Source of the DNA: an uncultured Candidatus Saccharibacteria bacterium
GTDB taxonomy: Bacteria > Patescibacteriota > Saccharimonadia > Saccharimonadales > Saccharimonadaceae
DNA: 64,000 nucleotides
Direction of reading: 5' to 3'
Assembly (NCBI GenBank): GCA_946406315.1
Contig: CAMJKD010000003.1
Location: 1 to 64,000, forward strand
The notes under the pieces are model-generated. The model was not told where the DNA came from. It saw only the letters and a list, made by a program, of their open reading frames with translations, and made no database searches. A program made the translations under genes and the position numbers. Within the stretch, counting starts at the first letter, position 1. Each line of letters opens with the position of its first letter. This document shows, one piece after another, positions 53,505-61,890 of the stretch.

Positions 53505-54698
53505 ATGACGAAAAAGGGTACACCGAACGACAAACTCTGGGCTGTCATTTTGGCTGGCGGAAAGGGGCAGAGGCTGTTCCCGCTGAGCAACCCTACGAAG
53601 GAGAAACAGTTTGTCTGTATTAGTCCCGAAACTGGATCGTTACTGCAGAATACGATCAGGAGATTTATCTCTATCGGAGTAAAGCCGACAAATGTGGTCA
53701 TCATAACGACATGCGATCGTCAGACGCGGCTCGCATCTGACGATGTGCTGAGTCTTGGGGTTTTATCTCAAAATATCCATGAGATCGCTCCGGATCTTGG
53801 ATATACCGGAGCAATGAACGCTGGAACAGAGTTTATCTCCAGAATCGACAGTAGCGCAATCATAATTAATTCACCGTCGGACCAGCTGATCGAGAGAAAC
53901 GCATCGTTCAAGGACTCTATGCAGACGGCAATTGAGTACGCAAACAATGGTTCCTTTGCGAACGTAGGCGTGAGAATCACGGATCTTGTCACTTACATGG
54001 GAACTGGCCATATGCAGTACGACAATAATGGTAGCATTACAAGATTCATCGAGAAGCCCAATCGGGAGCTTGCCGACAAGCTGATGCGGGAAGGAAATAC
54101 AGCATGCAATACGGGCATAAACGTATGGCGTGCCGACAGATTCCTCGACGCAGTCAAGGGTGAAAACCTCAAGGGTATGCCCACGGATAAGTTCATGGGG
54201 ATCCTCATGAGAAAGGACCTGCGCGCCGTTGTCGGCTCTTTTCCGTGGTATGATTGCGGAACCCTGAACAGCCTGCATGGGGTAGGAATGGCGATGGGGA
54301 AAGGCACTCCCGATCACCGCAATGTAACGTATGGGAACGTAAAGAAGGGGGGCACTCGGGATACGTACTGTTATGAGTCCTACATAAGGGCAGAGCCCGG
54401 GCATCGTATCGAGGCATATAACATTCCGAAAGCAGCAGTAATTGCCACTTTCATCGATGGCAAGCCTGCATTTGTAGCTTGCGCAAAATCGGAAAGCCAG
54501 AGAATGCGCGAAGTCGCGGAAGAGTTTGAGCGAACCGGCACCTTGAAGGTCGGCCGCGAGAACGAAGTTCTGCTTACGGACGTATCAGTTGAATGCGCGA
54601 TTTCGGTTATCGGATTACCTGGCGCCAAGGTAGTGGTCACAAAAGGAAAAACGCCTGGCGTAAAATACGACTGGCTTATCACGATGCCTCACCGCTGA
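53505..54698 (+). CDS. Mannose-1-phosphate guanylyltransferase-like protein, 397 aa
   Basis: The enzyme type makes GDP-mannose. The N-terminal signature WAVILAGGKGQRLFPLS is followed by KEKQF, SPSDQLI (family SPADH), and FIEKP. The C-terminal region is shorter and diverged from standard ManC. ATG 53505 has AAAGGAGG upstream. CTG/CAG-rich codons and a consensus promoter set it apart from tuf and rpsJ beside it. No other sugar-nucleotide genes are near, so it appears as a single transferred cassette. Confidence 0.8.
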   Translation: MTKKGTPNDKLWAVILAGGKGQRLFPLSNPTKEKQFVCISPETGSLLQNTIRRFISIGVKPTNVVIITTCDRQTRLASDDVLSLGVLSQNIHEIAPDLGYTGAMNAGTEFISRIDSSAIIINSPSDQLIERNASFKDSMQTAIEYANNGSFANVGVRITDLVTYMGTGHMQYDNNGSITRFIEKPNRELADKLMREGNTACNTGINVWRADRFLDAVKGENLKGMPTDKFMGILMRKDLRAVVGSFPWYDCGTLNSLHGVGMAMGKGTPDHRNVTYGNVKKGGTRDTYCYESYIRAEPGHRIEAYNIPKAAVIATFIDGKPAFVACAKSESQRMREVAEEFERTGTLKVGRENEVLLTDVSVECAISVIGLPGAKVVVTKGKTPGVKYDWLITMPHR

Positions 54699-54722
54699 CT
54701 ACGTAAAACTTGCGACTATCGT

Positions 54723-54749
54723 TAGGCCTCTTATATAAGGGGCCTTTTT
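54723..54749 (+). terminator. Terminator of the 53505 gene
   Basis: AGGCC(TC) and GGGGCCT with an AT-rich loop, followed by five T. Confidence 0.82.
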
Positions 54750-54793
54750 CATGTGCTAAAATATAACCAAAAGCATCAAAAAAGGAGTATTCC

Positions 54794-55228
54794 GTGAGCG
54801 TAGTCGAAATAATAGTATTAATCATCGGCATTATATTTGTGGTTGCCGGATACGCTTACGGTAAGATTTGCGACTCCAAGAAGAAAAAATCGATAATTCC
54901 CGCCGACTACATAGAGTGTATCGGTATTTGCAAGAAGCATATAGAAAAGAATGGAGAATTTCATGAAGAATTCGAGATCGTCCATGGCGGAAAAACATTA
55001 AAGTACAGCTTCCCGCCACAGAGTTCAAATGATAAGCTCCACGAGATTGATTCAATCGAAAGATTCTACATCAACGACGCTAACGAAAAAGAAATAAAAA
55101 CCGCTGCCGACTTTGCCAAACAGGAAAAGTCTACCGATAAGAAAAGGCTACGCATATGCTATACGGTAATGGGCGTGGGGCTACTTTGCATCATAAGCGT
55201 ATTGGCAAAATTAGTTATATTTGACTAA
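54794..55228 (+). CDS. Two-helix membrane protein, 144 aa
   Basis: Membrane helices lie at residues 4-22 and about 120-140. The domain between them (YIECIGICKKHIEKNGEF) resembles the small beta domain of DUF3592-type proteins. GTG 54794 follows AAAGGAG; a TGCTAAAAT promoter is further upstream. Second insert between tuf and rpsJ. Function unknown. Confidence 0.65.
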   Translation: MSVVEIIVLIIGIIFVVAGYAYGKICDSKKKKSIIPADYIECIGICKKHIEKNGEFHEEFEIVHGGKTLKYSFPPQSSNDKLHEIDSIERFYINDANEKEIKTAADFAKQEKSTDKKRLRICYTVMGVGLLCIISVLAKLVIFD

Positions 55229-55249
55229 AAGCCCGCAACAATCTATTGA

Positions 55250-55278
55250 TTGACAAAAACACCCATCTTTGATATAAT
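55250..55278 (+). promoter_or_regulatory. rpsJ promoter
   Basis: TTGACA at 55250-55255 and TATAAT at 55273-55278, spacer 17. The leader is about 85 bases. Confidence 0.85.
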
Positions 55279-55369
55279 ACACTCATTAACTAATTATTAT
55301 TTCGCAACAACTCATAGACTACACGTCTAGATGTAATCTGAGGTTATACGAAAAGCAGAAAGGACAAAA

Positions 55370-55696
55370 ATGCCAGAGAAAGCAAAAGGCGAAGGTCTCA
55401 AGATTCGCATTCGCCTCAAAGCTTACGATCATCGCTTGATCGACCAAAGCGCCAAACAAATCGTTGACACCGCTATTCGTACCGGTGCTCAAGTTAGCGG
55501 CCCAGTGCCTCTTCCAACCAAGCGCTCAACCTTTACCGTCGTAAAGAGCCCACACGTCTACAAGACCGGTGGCGAAGCTTTCGAAATGAAGGTTCATAAG
55601 CGGCTTATCGATGTTATCAACGCTACGCCGAAGACGATTGATGCATTGCAAAATCTCTCTTTGCCAGCCGGCGTCGATGCTGAAATTAAGATGTAA
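55370..55696 (+). CDS. rpsJ: Ribosomal protein S10, 108 aa
   Basis: S10 is a small-subunit protein also used in antitermination. [20 protein letters not shown] and [20 protein letters not shown] are the conserved parts. It normally opens the S10 operon, but here a terminator follows at once and rplC is 6.5 kb away. Confidence 0.97.
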   Translation: MPEKAKGEGLKIRIRLKAYDHRLIDQSAKQIVDTAIRTGAQVSGPVPLPTKRSTFTVVKSPHVYKTGGEAFEMKVHKRLIDVINATPKTIDALQNLSLPAGVDAEIKM

Positions 55697-55703
55697 TCAC
55701 TAC

Positions 55704-55738
55704 AAAAAATCCACTTCTGTTATAGGGGTGGATTTTTT
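55704..55738. terminator. Terminator of rpsJ
   Basis: AAAAAATCCAC and GTGGATTTTTT form the stem, with A and T tracts so it could also stop the small minus-strand frame that follows. Confidence 0.9.
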
Positions 55739-55739
55739 A

Positions 55740-55862
55740 TTATTCATATTCGATAATTTGCCACTCTGGCCAAATATAGCTTTTCAGACCATGTTCAACA
55801 GCGTGTGTAGAATTGGCATGTAGTTCCGCTAGGTCAACCTTATCTAGCGCGCCTTTAACCAT
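55740..55862 (-). CDS. Possible small protein or gene remnant, 40 aa
   Basis: A minus frame with MVKGALDKVDLAELHANS and a closing WPEWQIIEYE. TATGAT ends six bases before the ATG, the same geometry as the leaderless genes. The frame is also open about 35 codons further upstream without a start, so it could be the tail of a lost gene. Low certainty. Confidence 0.35.
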   Translation of the reverse strand: MVKGALDKVDLAELHANSTHAVEHGLKSYIWPEWQIIEYE

Positions 55863-55892
55863 AATCACATCATACGGTACGCACTCATTGTC

Positions 55893-55920
55893 TTGACAAT
55901 ACGAATAAGTATGATATTTT
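55893..55920 (+). promoter_or_regulatory. Promoter of the kinase-like/VWA/PurA-like operon
   Basis: TTGACA at 55893-55898 and TATTTT at 55915-55920, spacer 16. It is the only clear promoter ahead of the four-gene operon; the leader is about 65 bases. Confidence 0.6.
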
Positions 55921-55992
55921 ATATCTAATGCACCGTGCGCGGGGCATAGTTATTTTATGTCTTGATTCTACTACGGAAAGGAAGTGATTAGG

Positions 55993-56790
55993 TTGAGAGT
56001 TAGGAATATAGAAGTGGGACCTCGCATTGGCGAAGCTTCGAAGTTCCGAATTTACCTTGGCGCGATGGATGGCGGACAGTCTGTAATCTTGAAAGTGGCG
56101 AAGACATTTAAAGATGGCGACATTCTCGCTGGAGAAGCCAGCGAATTCAATATTCTGAGCTCTTTTGCGGAGCAGATAGCGAAGCTTGAAGCGAATCAAG
56201 GCGGAGGCAACTCCCACTACGACTGGCTTTTTGCGAAACTACTGTCTTCGTTTATGGAACCAACTCAGGGGGATCGTCGTATTAACGTCTTTATGGCGCC
56301 CGATACTGACATTGGTGAGTTATTCCCGTTAACGAAGCTACACGCCGAAGTCGAAATTGATACTCGTACAAGTATCTGGATTTTTGGACGTTTTCTTAAG
56401 TTTTATAGCTTTTTCGAGCTATTAGCAGCCTCGGGAGATAATCCTATTGCCAGATACCCAATCTTCTCGCCCGATGATTATCTTATTGGGCCAGAAAAGC
56501 ACCGTTTAATCTACTACAACTTCTCTGGAGATATAGCAGATGTGGTGGCCGACGACTTTGTCAGGGCTATCTCGAAGTTTATTCTCGACTGGGTTGTTGT
56601 TGGGGATAGTTCCTCCGAGCAGGAATATCTTGAACTGCTTGAGGATTTTTCGGAGTTTGGTCGCAATTCGTTTGAACAAGCCCATAGAGATCTCTATACA
56701 CTTGTAAAAAGGTGTTGGGGGATTCAATATTATCCTTTTACTTATCGCAAACACGATACTGGCATTTGGAAAAAAATTGAGGAGGATTAA
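55993..56790 (+). CDS. Kinase-fold-like protein, probable pseudokinase, 265 aa
   Basis: The first 50 residues resemble the small lobe of a protein kinase: a loose glycine loop (PRIGEASKFRIYLG), a strand with VILKVAK (ATP-site Lys about 34 or 37) and a helix with EASEF. Around residue 165, SPDDYLIGPEKHRLIYYNFSG sits where kinases have HxDLxxxNIL and DFG, but the catalytic Asp and the DFG Asp are not evident, so it is probably inactive. TTG 55993 is favoured because AAGGAAG lies eight to nine bases before it; GTG 55984 is too close. It overlaps nothing and is three bases from the VWA gene. Assignment is from pattern only. Confidence 0.5.
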   Translation: MRVRNIEVGPRIGEASKFRIYLGAMDGGQSVILKVAKTFKDGDILAGEASEFNILSSFAEQIAKLEANQGGGNSHYDWLFAKLLSSFMEPTQGDRRINVFMAPDTDIGELFPLTKLHAEVEIDTRTSIWIFGRFLKFYSFFELLAASGDNPIARYPIFSPDDYLIGPEKHRLIYYNFSGDIADVVADDFVRAISKFILDWVVVGDSSSEQEYLELLEDFSEFGRNSFEQAHRDLYTLVKRCWGIQYYPFTYRKHDTGIWKKIEED

Positions 56791-56792
56791 GG

Positions 56793-57890
56793 ATGGGATA
56801 TGGAACCTTTTCTGTAGACAGCTACCAGCAGGCACGCCGCGATTATGGCGTCACTCAGAGCACTAATGTAACCAGGCAGGCGGAAGAACGCGCTCGGCAG
56901 ACCGGACATCTCAGCGAGATTGTAGACCCTGCCGTTAGCCCGATTCGACGTTCCAAGATTCGCCTGAACCCTCGCCGGAAGAAGTGGATTGCTACGCTTG
57001 GCTGCCCGATGGATATTGAAGTCAGTTGCGATACCACTGGATCTATGGGCGGCGAAGTTGACACGGAAATGAATGTTCTTCCTGAGCTATACGACGCTGT
57101 GGCTAAGGTTTTGCCAGGATATGACCCGCAACTTTGTCTAGGCATTTTCGGCGATTGCGGCGATGATTTCGTTATGTGTCGCCCTCAGTTTGAAATGGAG
57201 GCACCTAAGATTGTAAATTATCTTAAGGAAATGGCGCCTCAGCGCGGTGGAAACGGCAATCACGGAGAAGATCCTCAGTATGCCATGTTCGCGCGCGCCT
57301 ATCTGACCGATGCTTACACTAATCGTATTGGTCTTAAAGGATATCACTTTATCGTTACGGATGAGCCTTACCATAATCATTTGCGAAGGGAAGAAATTCG
57401 GCGCATTTTCGGAAGTGAAATCTTCGAAAACGAGTTAAAAGATATGCGAAGCGAGCTTCCTTCTGTCGATGATATGGTGAGCGAACTGAAACGGAAAACA
57501 CATCAGTTTGTTCTGGTAATGAGCGACTACTACTATAATGATACAATCGATCTTTGGAGTTGCCTCTGTGGCGAAAAATCCGTTATCATTATCGATTCCA
57601 CCTCACAGTTGCCGGCGGTTATCTCCGCTATCATTGGATTGACCGAAGGCACAATTGAGGTGGTCGAACTAGAGGAGCATCTCGGCTTGTTTGGTAATGA
57701 CCGCCTGATTAGGCAGCTTTCCAGTATCGATATCGGCGCACAGGCGAAACTTCGTCATGCGTTGCCGCATCCGGTTCCTAAAGCGGGCGATATTTTCGCT
57801 AATAAGGGTGATATCTGGCCAATTCGACCAGGAGAGGCCTCCGATGATGATAAATCCGTGGAACCTCCAGACCGTATTGAGTATTTATAA
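56793..57890 (+). CDS. von Willebrand factor A (VWA) domain protein, 365 aa
   Basis: VWA domains bind a metal ion and a partner protein through a MIDAS site. Here DTTGSMGG at residues 80-87 gives D-x-T-x-S (D80, T82, S84), followed by the second-loop GGNGNHGEDP and third-loop VTDEPYH. A basic N-terminal 60 residues precede it, and a C-terminal 100 residues are unassigned. AGGAGG before the ATG lies at the end of the kinase-like gene. In bacteria VWA proteins often pair with AAA ATPases or kinases as chaperone or sensor modules; here the partner is the kinase-like protein. Confidence 0.8.
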   Translation: MGYGTFSVDSYQQARRDYGVTQSTNVTRQAEERARQTGHLSEIVDPAVSPIRRSKIRLNPRRKKWIATLGCPMDIEVSCDTTGSMGGEVDTEMNVLPELYDAVAKVLPGYDPQLCLGIFGDCGDDFVMCRPQFEMEAPKIVNYLKEMAPQRGGNGNHGEDPQYAMFARAYLTDAYTNRIGLKGYHFIVTDEPYHNHLRREEIRRIFGSEIFENELKDMRSELPSVDDMVSELKRKTHQFVLVMSDYYYNDTIDLWSCLCGEKSVIIIDSTSQLPAVISAIIGLTEGTIEVVELEEHLGLFGNDRLIRQLSSIDIGAQAKLRHALPHPVPKAGDIFANKGDIWPIRPGEASDDDKSVEPPDRIEYL

Positions 57891-57938
57891 TCAAGATCTA
57901 TTAACAATCTGGTTCTAAAAGACTCTAGGAGGTGTATT

Positions 57939-59258
57939 ATGCTTGAGAAAATTTACGTCGTTACCGACCTCGGTCCAGGTGACGGAGGTAAGGGTAGTAT
58001 AGTACATACGCTTTCGTGCAATCTTGACGCTTCTGTCATTATTAAGCGCGGAGGCGCACAGGGCTCTCATGGCGTGCGTACCTCCTACGGAGAAAACTTC
58101 AATTTCTCACAATGGGGTTGCGGGACGCTAGAGGGGGTACCGACTTTTTTATCTGAACAAATGGTAATTTCACCAGTTGGTCTCAGCAATGAGTCCGAAG
58201 CCTTGAAGCGACTTGGCATCTACGATCCATTCGTGCTTTTGTCCTGTGATCCGGCTTGCATATCAGCTACACCTTTTCATCGGATTTCATCTCAACTCGA
58301 AGAACTTCTGCTTGGAGATAATCCGCGCGGCACAATCGGAACTGGCGTTGGCCAAGCTTATCGTATGTCCAAAACACTTGGAGAAGCGGCAACGATTCGG
58401 GCTTTCGAACTAAAGAATCGTGAAATTGTCCGCACCAAACTTCAAAAGCAACTTGATTATTACAGAGAAAGGTATGCCAAAATCTCTCGAAAAGATGGCT
58501 TGCCTAACGATGCTGAATTAATCGACGAGAATCTTAGCTTACTTTATGACGACGGATTTTTACCGTATTGTCTTGATTTATTTGAGGACATAGGCAAGAA
58601 GCTTCGTTTAGAAAGTTTAGACGAGGTTCTAAAAGGCGATGGTTTAGGTATAGTCGAATGTTCGCATGGAGTTCTTACTGACGCAGAAACGGGGCTAAAG
58701 CCTCACGTAAGCGCAATTAGGACTCTCCCGAAGTTCACTACAGAAATGTTAAGAACGGCAGGTTATGATGGCGAAATCGTCAATTATGCCGTTCATCGTG
58801 CCTATGAAATCCGTCATGGGGCCGGCCCGATGCCGACTTATGATCCAGAGTTCACGTCACGGATGCTTCCGGGCAGTCACAAAGATGAAAATCGCTGGCA
58901 AGGCATCGTCCGTGCCGGAGCACTTGATCTGAATCTTATGCGGTATGCCCTTGACACAAGTGGCGACGTGACGTTTGACGGGCTTTGCCTTACCTGGTTT
59001 GATCAAGTTTTGGCATGCAATCGCATTTGGTCGCTCTGTATTAATTATAAAAATGCACCAGCGACCGGCGAATCATATGTCGATTTTCTCAAAAGGGCTG
59101 AGCCTAACATAATTGAATATTTCATCGAGAAACCTATTCTAAAGCGGGAGCTTTTCGAATTCATCGGCGACACGCTCGATAAGTTCTTAAATATTCCGCT
59201 TAAGTTACTCTCAATTGGGCCAACCGAGCTAGACAAAGTCAGCTCGAATAAAGAATAA
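57939..59258 (+). CDS. Adenylosuccinate synthetase homologue with altered substrate loop, 439 aa
   Basis: The whole protein aligns with PurA by eye. GPGDGGKGS (13-20, canonical GDEGKG) keeps the catalytic Asp15 and Lys18; GGAQGSHG keeps the catalytic His44. IGTGVGQAYRMSK matches the IMP loop GTTGRGIGPAY, HGAGPMPT (293-300) matches VGAGPFPT, and LTWFD (351-355) matches the guanine-binding TKLD. But the loop that binds aspartate in PurA, TTGRxRRxGW, is replaced by SHKDENRWQGIVRAG (313-327). So the fold and phosphoryl chemistry look kept while the amine donor or base has changed. AGGAGGTG precedes the ATG. Confidence 0.85.
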   Translation: MLEKIYVVTDLGPGDGGKGSIVHTLSCNLDASVIIKRGGAQGSHGVRTSYGENFNFSQWGCGTLEGVPTFLSEQMVISPVGLSNESEALKRLGIYDPFVLLSCDPACISATPFHRISSQLEELLLGDNPRGTIGTGVGQAYRMSKTLGEAATIRAFELKNREIVRTKLQKQLDYYRERYAKISRKDGLPNDAELIDENLSLLYDDGFLPYCLDLFEDIGKKLRLESLDEVLKGDGLGIVECSHGVLTDAETGLKPHVSAIRTLPKFTTEMLRTAGYDGEIVNYAVHRAYEIRHGAGPMPTYDPEFTSRMLPGSHKDENRWQGIVRAGALDLNLMRYALDTSGDVTFDGLCLTWFDQVLACNRIWSLCINYKNAPATGESYVDFLKRAEPNIIEYFIEKPILKRELFEFIGDTLDKFLNIPLKLLSIGPTELDKVSSNKE

Positions 59259-59271
59259 AGGAGGAAAACCC

Positions 59272-60459
59272 ATGAGTGAAGAAATTAAGAATGTTGTTTC
59301 TGAGTCCGAAACTGAGCCCGCAGCTACTACTGTTGCGGATGATGTTTACGCTAAGCTTGTCGAATATGGCGCCGATAAAGCTATAATCGATAAGATTGTC
59401 AATGATCTCGGCGTTGAGACGCTCGAGGATCTGGCGATGCTGGATGAGGGAGAACTTACTGGCGCCGGCATTAAGCTGGTAAAAGCGAGGAAGCTTCTGG
59501 CCGAACTGAGCAATGCTACGGAATCGACTCCGACCGAGAAAGTTGCTGCTTCTGCGATGGCATTTTCGACCGATTTCAATTCCATCCTGCCGACCGTACC
59601 CGACGGGGGTTCTTGGCTGAACTCCCTGCGTCTGGGTGGCGTCCTGAAGGTGGATCCGAATACTAATATCGCAGCAATCCGTGCCGCACTGGCAGATCAC
59701 TGCGGTCTCTATCGAATCCCGGACAAACTCGTCAATCTGATGGAGGCGTACGCCGATGAAAGCGATGAGCCCGTAAATGATTTGTTCTTCCAGCTGCGCG
59801 ATCAGATTACAAAACGTGATTATGCTGAGCTGTTCTCGGCCACGAAGGGTCTGACAGGAGCTTTCGCCACCAAGAAGCGTCGCGAAATGTTCCTGAACAG
59901 AGTCGGCGATGATCTCTGGAATGCAATCCGTGAGGCATATCTTCAGCTCGACGCTTGGTATAACGCGATGATGGCCGCACAGAACAACCCCAACGTACTG
60001 TTTTCTGCCATTACCGGCGTACTGAACGGTGGCGGCATTGGTGTCGGTCTGAATATTCCGCCGACTGACGGTGTACGCGATGCTGGCGATACTCTGAAAA
60101 ATGCAATCAACCACGTATTCCGCGGCACCGGCGCACCAGTTGCGGCCGCTCTCGCACTTGATGCGATGGAGATCGTAAAGGTACTCGATAACCGCGACCT
60201 TCCGGCGATGATTGGCGTAGCCAACCGTGATCAGATGCTGCGCAAGCTCGGGGTTAATATTTCCCCGAATTACGCCCGTCTGGAGCAGAACCTGGTTCGC
60301 TTCGTACTCAGCTATATCGAATTCAGCGATAATGGCGCCGCGAATGAAGTGCAGTACCTGTCCTCGCTGTGGCAGCTGGGCGCGCAGATCAACTGGGACA
60401 GCCTGATCGGCAAGACCAGCACTGGTGTCAGCAGCATCGGAGGCAAGCGCGAGCTGTAA
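59272..60459 (+). CDS. Protein with SAM/HhH-like N-terminal domain, 395 aa
   Basis: After an acidic 25-residue head, residues 25-80 form small helices with a turn (YGADKAIIDKIVNDLG, ETLEDLAMLDEGEL, GIKLVKARKLLAEL), resembling a SAM or helix-hairpin-helix domain. The remaining 300 residues are mainly helical with a glycine-rich GGGIGVGLNIPP and no known motif. It starts 13 bases after the PurA-like gene (AAGGAGGAAAA), so it is the fourth operon gene. Codons favour CTG, CAG and CGC, unlike the three genes before it, suggesting a different origin. Confidence 0.65.
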   Translation: MSEEIKNVVSESETEPAATTVADDVYAKLVEYGADKAIIDKIVNDLGVETLEDLAMLDEGELTGAGIKLVKARKLLAELSNATESTPTEKVAASAMAFSTDFNSILPTVPDGGSWLNSLRLGGVLKVDPNTNIAAIRAALADHCGLYRIPDKLVNLMEAYADESDEPVNDLFFQLRDQITKRDYAELFSATKGLTGAFATKKRREMFLNRVGDDLWNAIREAYLQLDAWYNAMMAAQNNPNVLFSAITGVLNGGGIGVGLNIPPTDGVRDAGDTLKNAINHVFRGTGAPVAAALALDAMEIVKVLDNRDLPAMIGVANRDQMLRKLGVNISPNYARLEQNLVRFVLSYIEFSDNGAANEVQYLSSLWQLGAQINWDSLIGKTSTGVSSIGGKREL

Positions 60460-60489
60460 TTATCTTCGTCTTTAGAATCTGAAACTATC

Positions 60490-60520
60490 AAAAAGGGACC
60501 CTCTCGTAGGGTCCCATTTT
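60490..60520. terminator. Terminator between the operon and the convergent gene
   Basis: AAAAGGGACCC and GGGTCCCATTTT form a perfect 7-bp GC stem with A and T tracts on both sides. Confidence 0.9.
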
Positions 60521-60527
60521 CATGACC

Positions 60528-61712
60528 TTAAAGCCAAACATACTTTGCATAAAGCATAGTTGCTATTCGACGATACTCGTCGATATAGAACGGGCAATCG
60601 CCATCCATTTCTGGCGGAATATAGAATTCGTCTATCCCGGTAAACCTAGAGAAACCTTTATGAAGTAGGCGACATTGGAGCAAATCGCTTTCAAGACGCT
60701 CAATCGCCTGGCGCCTAATCTCGGGATATGAAATATAGTATACCGAATCGGTATAGATGCCCGTTATCTGATTTGCTATCTGTTCCAGCTCATCTGTAAC
60801 AGCATAGCCACCAAGCCATATGGTATTGAAATAGACATGTGTAGCGTGGGGGCTTCCGGGTCTAAATTCAGGATCTAGCTCTAATTGTTGCAATGTCCAG
60901 ATGTCTAAATCCGAGTATATAGTTCCATATCCTTTGAGTTGAGATCCGCCAACAAGAACGATTTCGGACGGTTCTAATCGCGACGATATTTCTTCAAGTT
61001 GATGCTCAATCACAGGAATGTTATCAGAGAACGGACCTTCGAGCTTAGCTGTCGGAGTTAAAGGCGTCGAAGACTTATTGCGCTCATTGAGCCATTCTAG
61101 CCGTTTTTTTGAGATATAAAGCGGCTCGGGTTTCTTCCTTGCGGGCAAATGAGCGGTTTTCGAAGTTAGTTTGTACAAATCTTCGTACCTCAGGATTTTA
61201 TTCAGACGAATGTATTCCCAGGTATCTTTAAAGCTCTGGAGTAATACTCCATCGTTGCTATTATCTCTCAGGATTTTTAAGATTTGTCGGTCATTTATAT
61301 ATCCGTATTTAAGTAGCCACGGCGTAAGATGGGCGCATTTTACAACACGCTCAAGTCCACCGCGCGGCCTAGCGTCAGGCTCGAGCCAATCACCGACGTG
61401 AAAATTCTCGCGCACATCTCTTACATTGAGAAGTCTGTACCACGCATCGACATATGCTCTTTTGAATGTCTCTGGGGCGTCTTCGAGGAATCTTAACGGA
61501 AGATATAGTAAAATTCTTTCAGAGTCCCTGTTCCAAAGCAAATCTTCACAGGCACTATAATAGCATTCACGTTCAAGCGGTATATCGCGAGCGTTTCTCG
61601 GATTAGCCTCAAGGAAACGACAAATGTCTTCGGCCGCCCTCTTTCGCGTCCCTAAGCCATTATTTGCGGCATTATATCTTCGCTCAATTGCTGGTATCAA
61701 TAATTTAATCAC
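60528..61712 (-). CDS. Polymerase-beta-type nucleotidyltransferase, 394 aa
   Basis: At residues 254-271 VGGSQLKGYGTIYSDLDIW gives the superfamily motif GS-x9-SDxD (G256, S257, D268, D270). A third acidic residue is not certain. The first 190 residues are helical and unrecognised, possibly a sensor or substrate arm. The start is GTG 61712 with AGGGGGG. It converges on the four-gene operon at a shared terminator. Such enzymes add nucleotides to proteins, tRNA or small molecules (MNT/HEPN toxins, antibiotic adenylylation). Its target is unknown. Confidence 0.75.
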   Translation of the reverse strand: MIKLLIPAIERRYNAANNGLGTRKRAAEDICRFLEANPRNARDIPLERECYYSACEDLLWNRDSERILLYLPLRFLEDAPETFKRAYVDAWYRLLNVRDVRENFHVGDWLEPDARPRGGLERVVKCAHLTPWLLKYGYINDRQILKILRDNSNDGVLLQSFKDTWEYIRLNKILRYEDLYKLTSKTAHLPARKKPEPLYISKKRLEWLNERNKSSTPLTPTAKLEGPFSDNIPVIEHQLEEISSRLEPSEIVLVGGSQLKGYGTIYSDLDIWTLQQLELDPEFRPGSPHATHVYFNTIWLGGYAVTDELEQIANQITGIYTDSVYYISYPEIRRQAIERLESDLLQCRLLHKGFSRFTGIDEFYIPPEMDGDCPFYIDEYRRIATMLYAKYVWL

Positions 61713-61793
61713 AGAATACCCCCCTTTCGGTCATTTTAATGTGCTAGAACATATATTATATAATAATTATAGCAATATATCCATAGTTAATAT

Positions 61794-61821
61794 TGACAAA
61801 ATAAGCAAATGTACTATTATA
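61794..61821 (+). promoter_or_regulatory. Promoter of the 61891 gene
   Basis: TTGACA at 61794-61799 and TATTAT at 61816-61821, spacer 16. Confidence 0.6.
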
Positions 61822-61890
61822 TACACAACAAAGGGGTGTTCCTTTAGAGCTTAATTCAATCTAGTAGAATAAAAAACGGGGGTGAAATAA

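Noticed and set aside
59239..60114. Minus-strand frame of 291 aa inside the SAM/HhH-like gene
   Set aside because: Antisense shadow; the plus strand has ribosome site, operon context and terminator.
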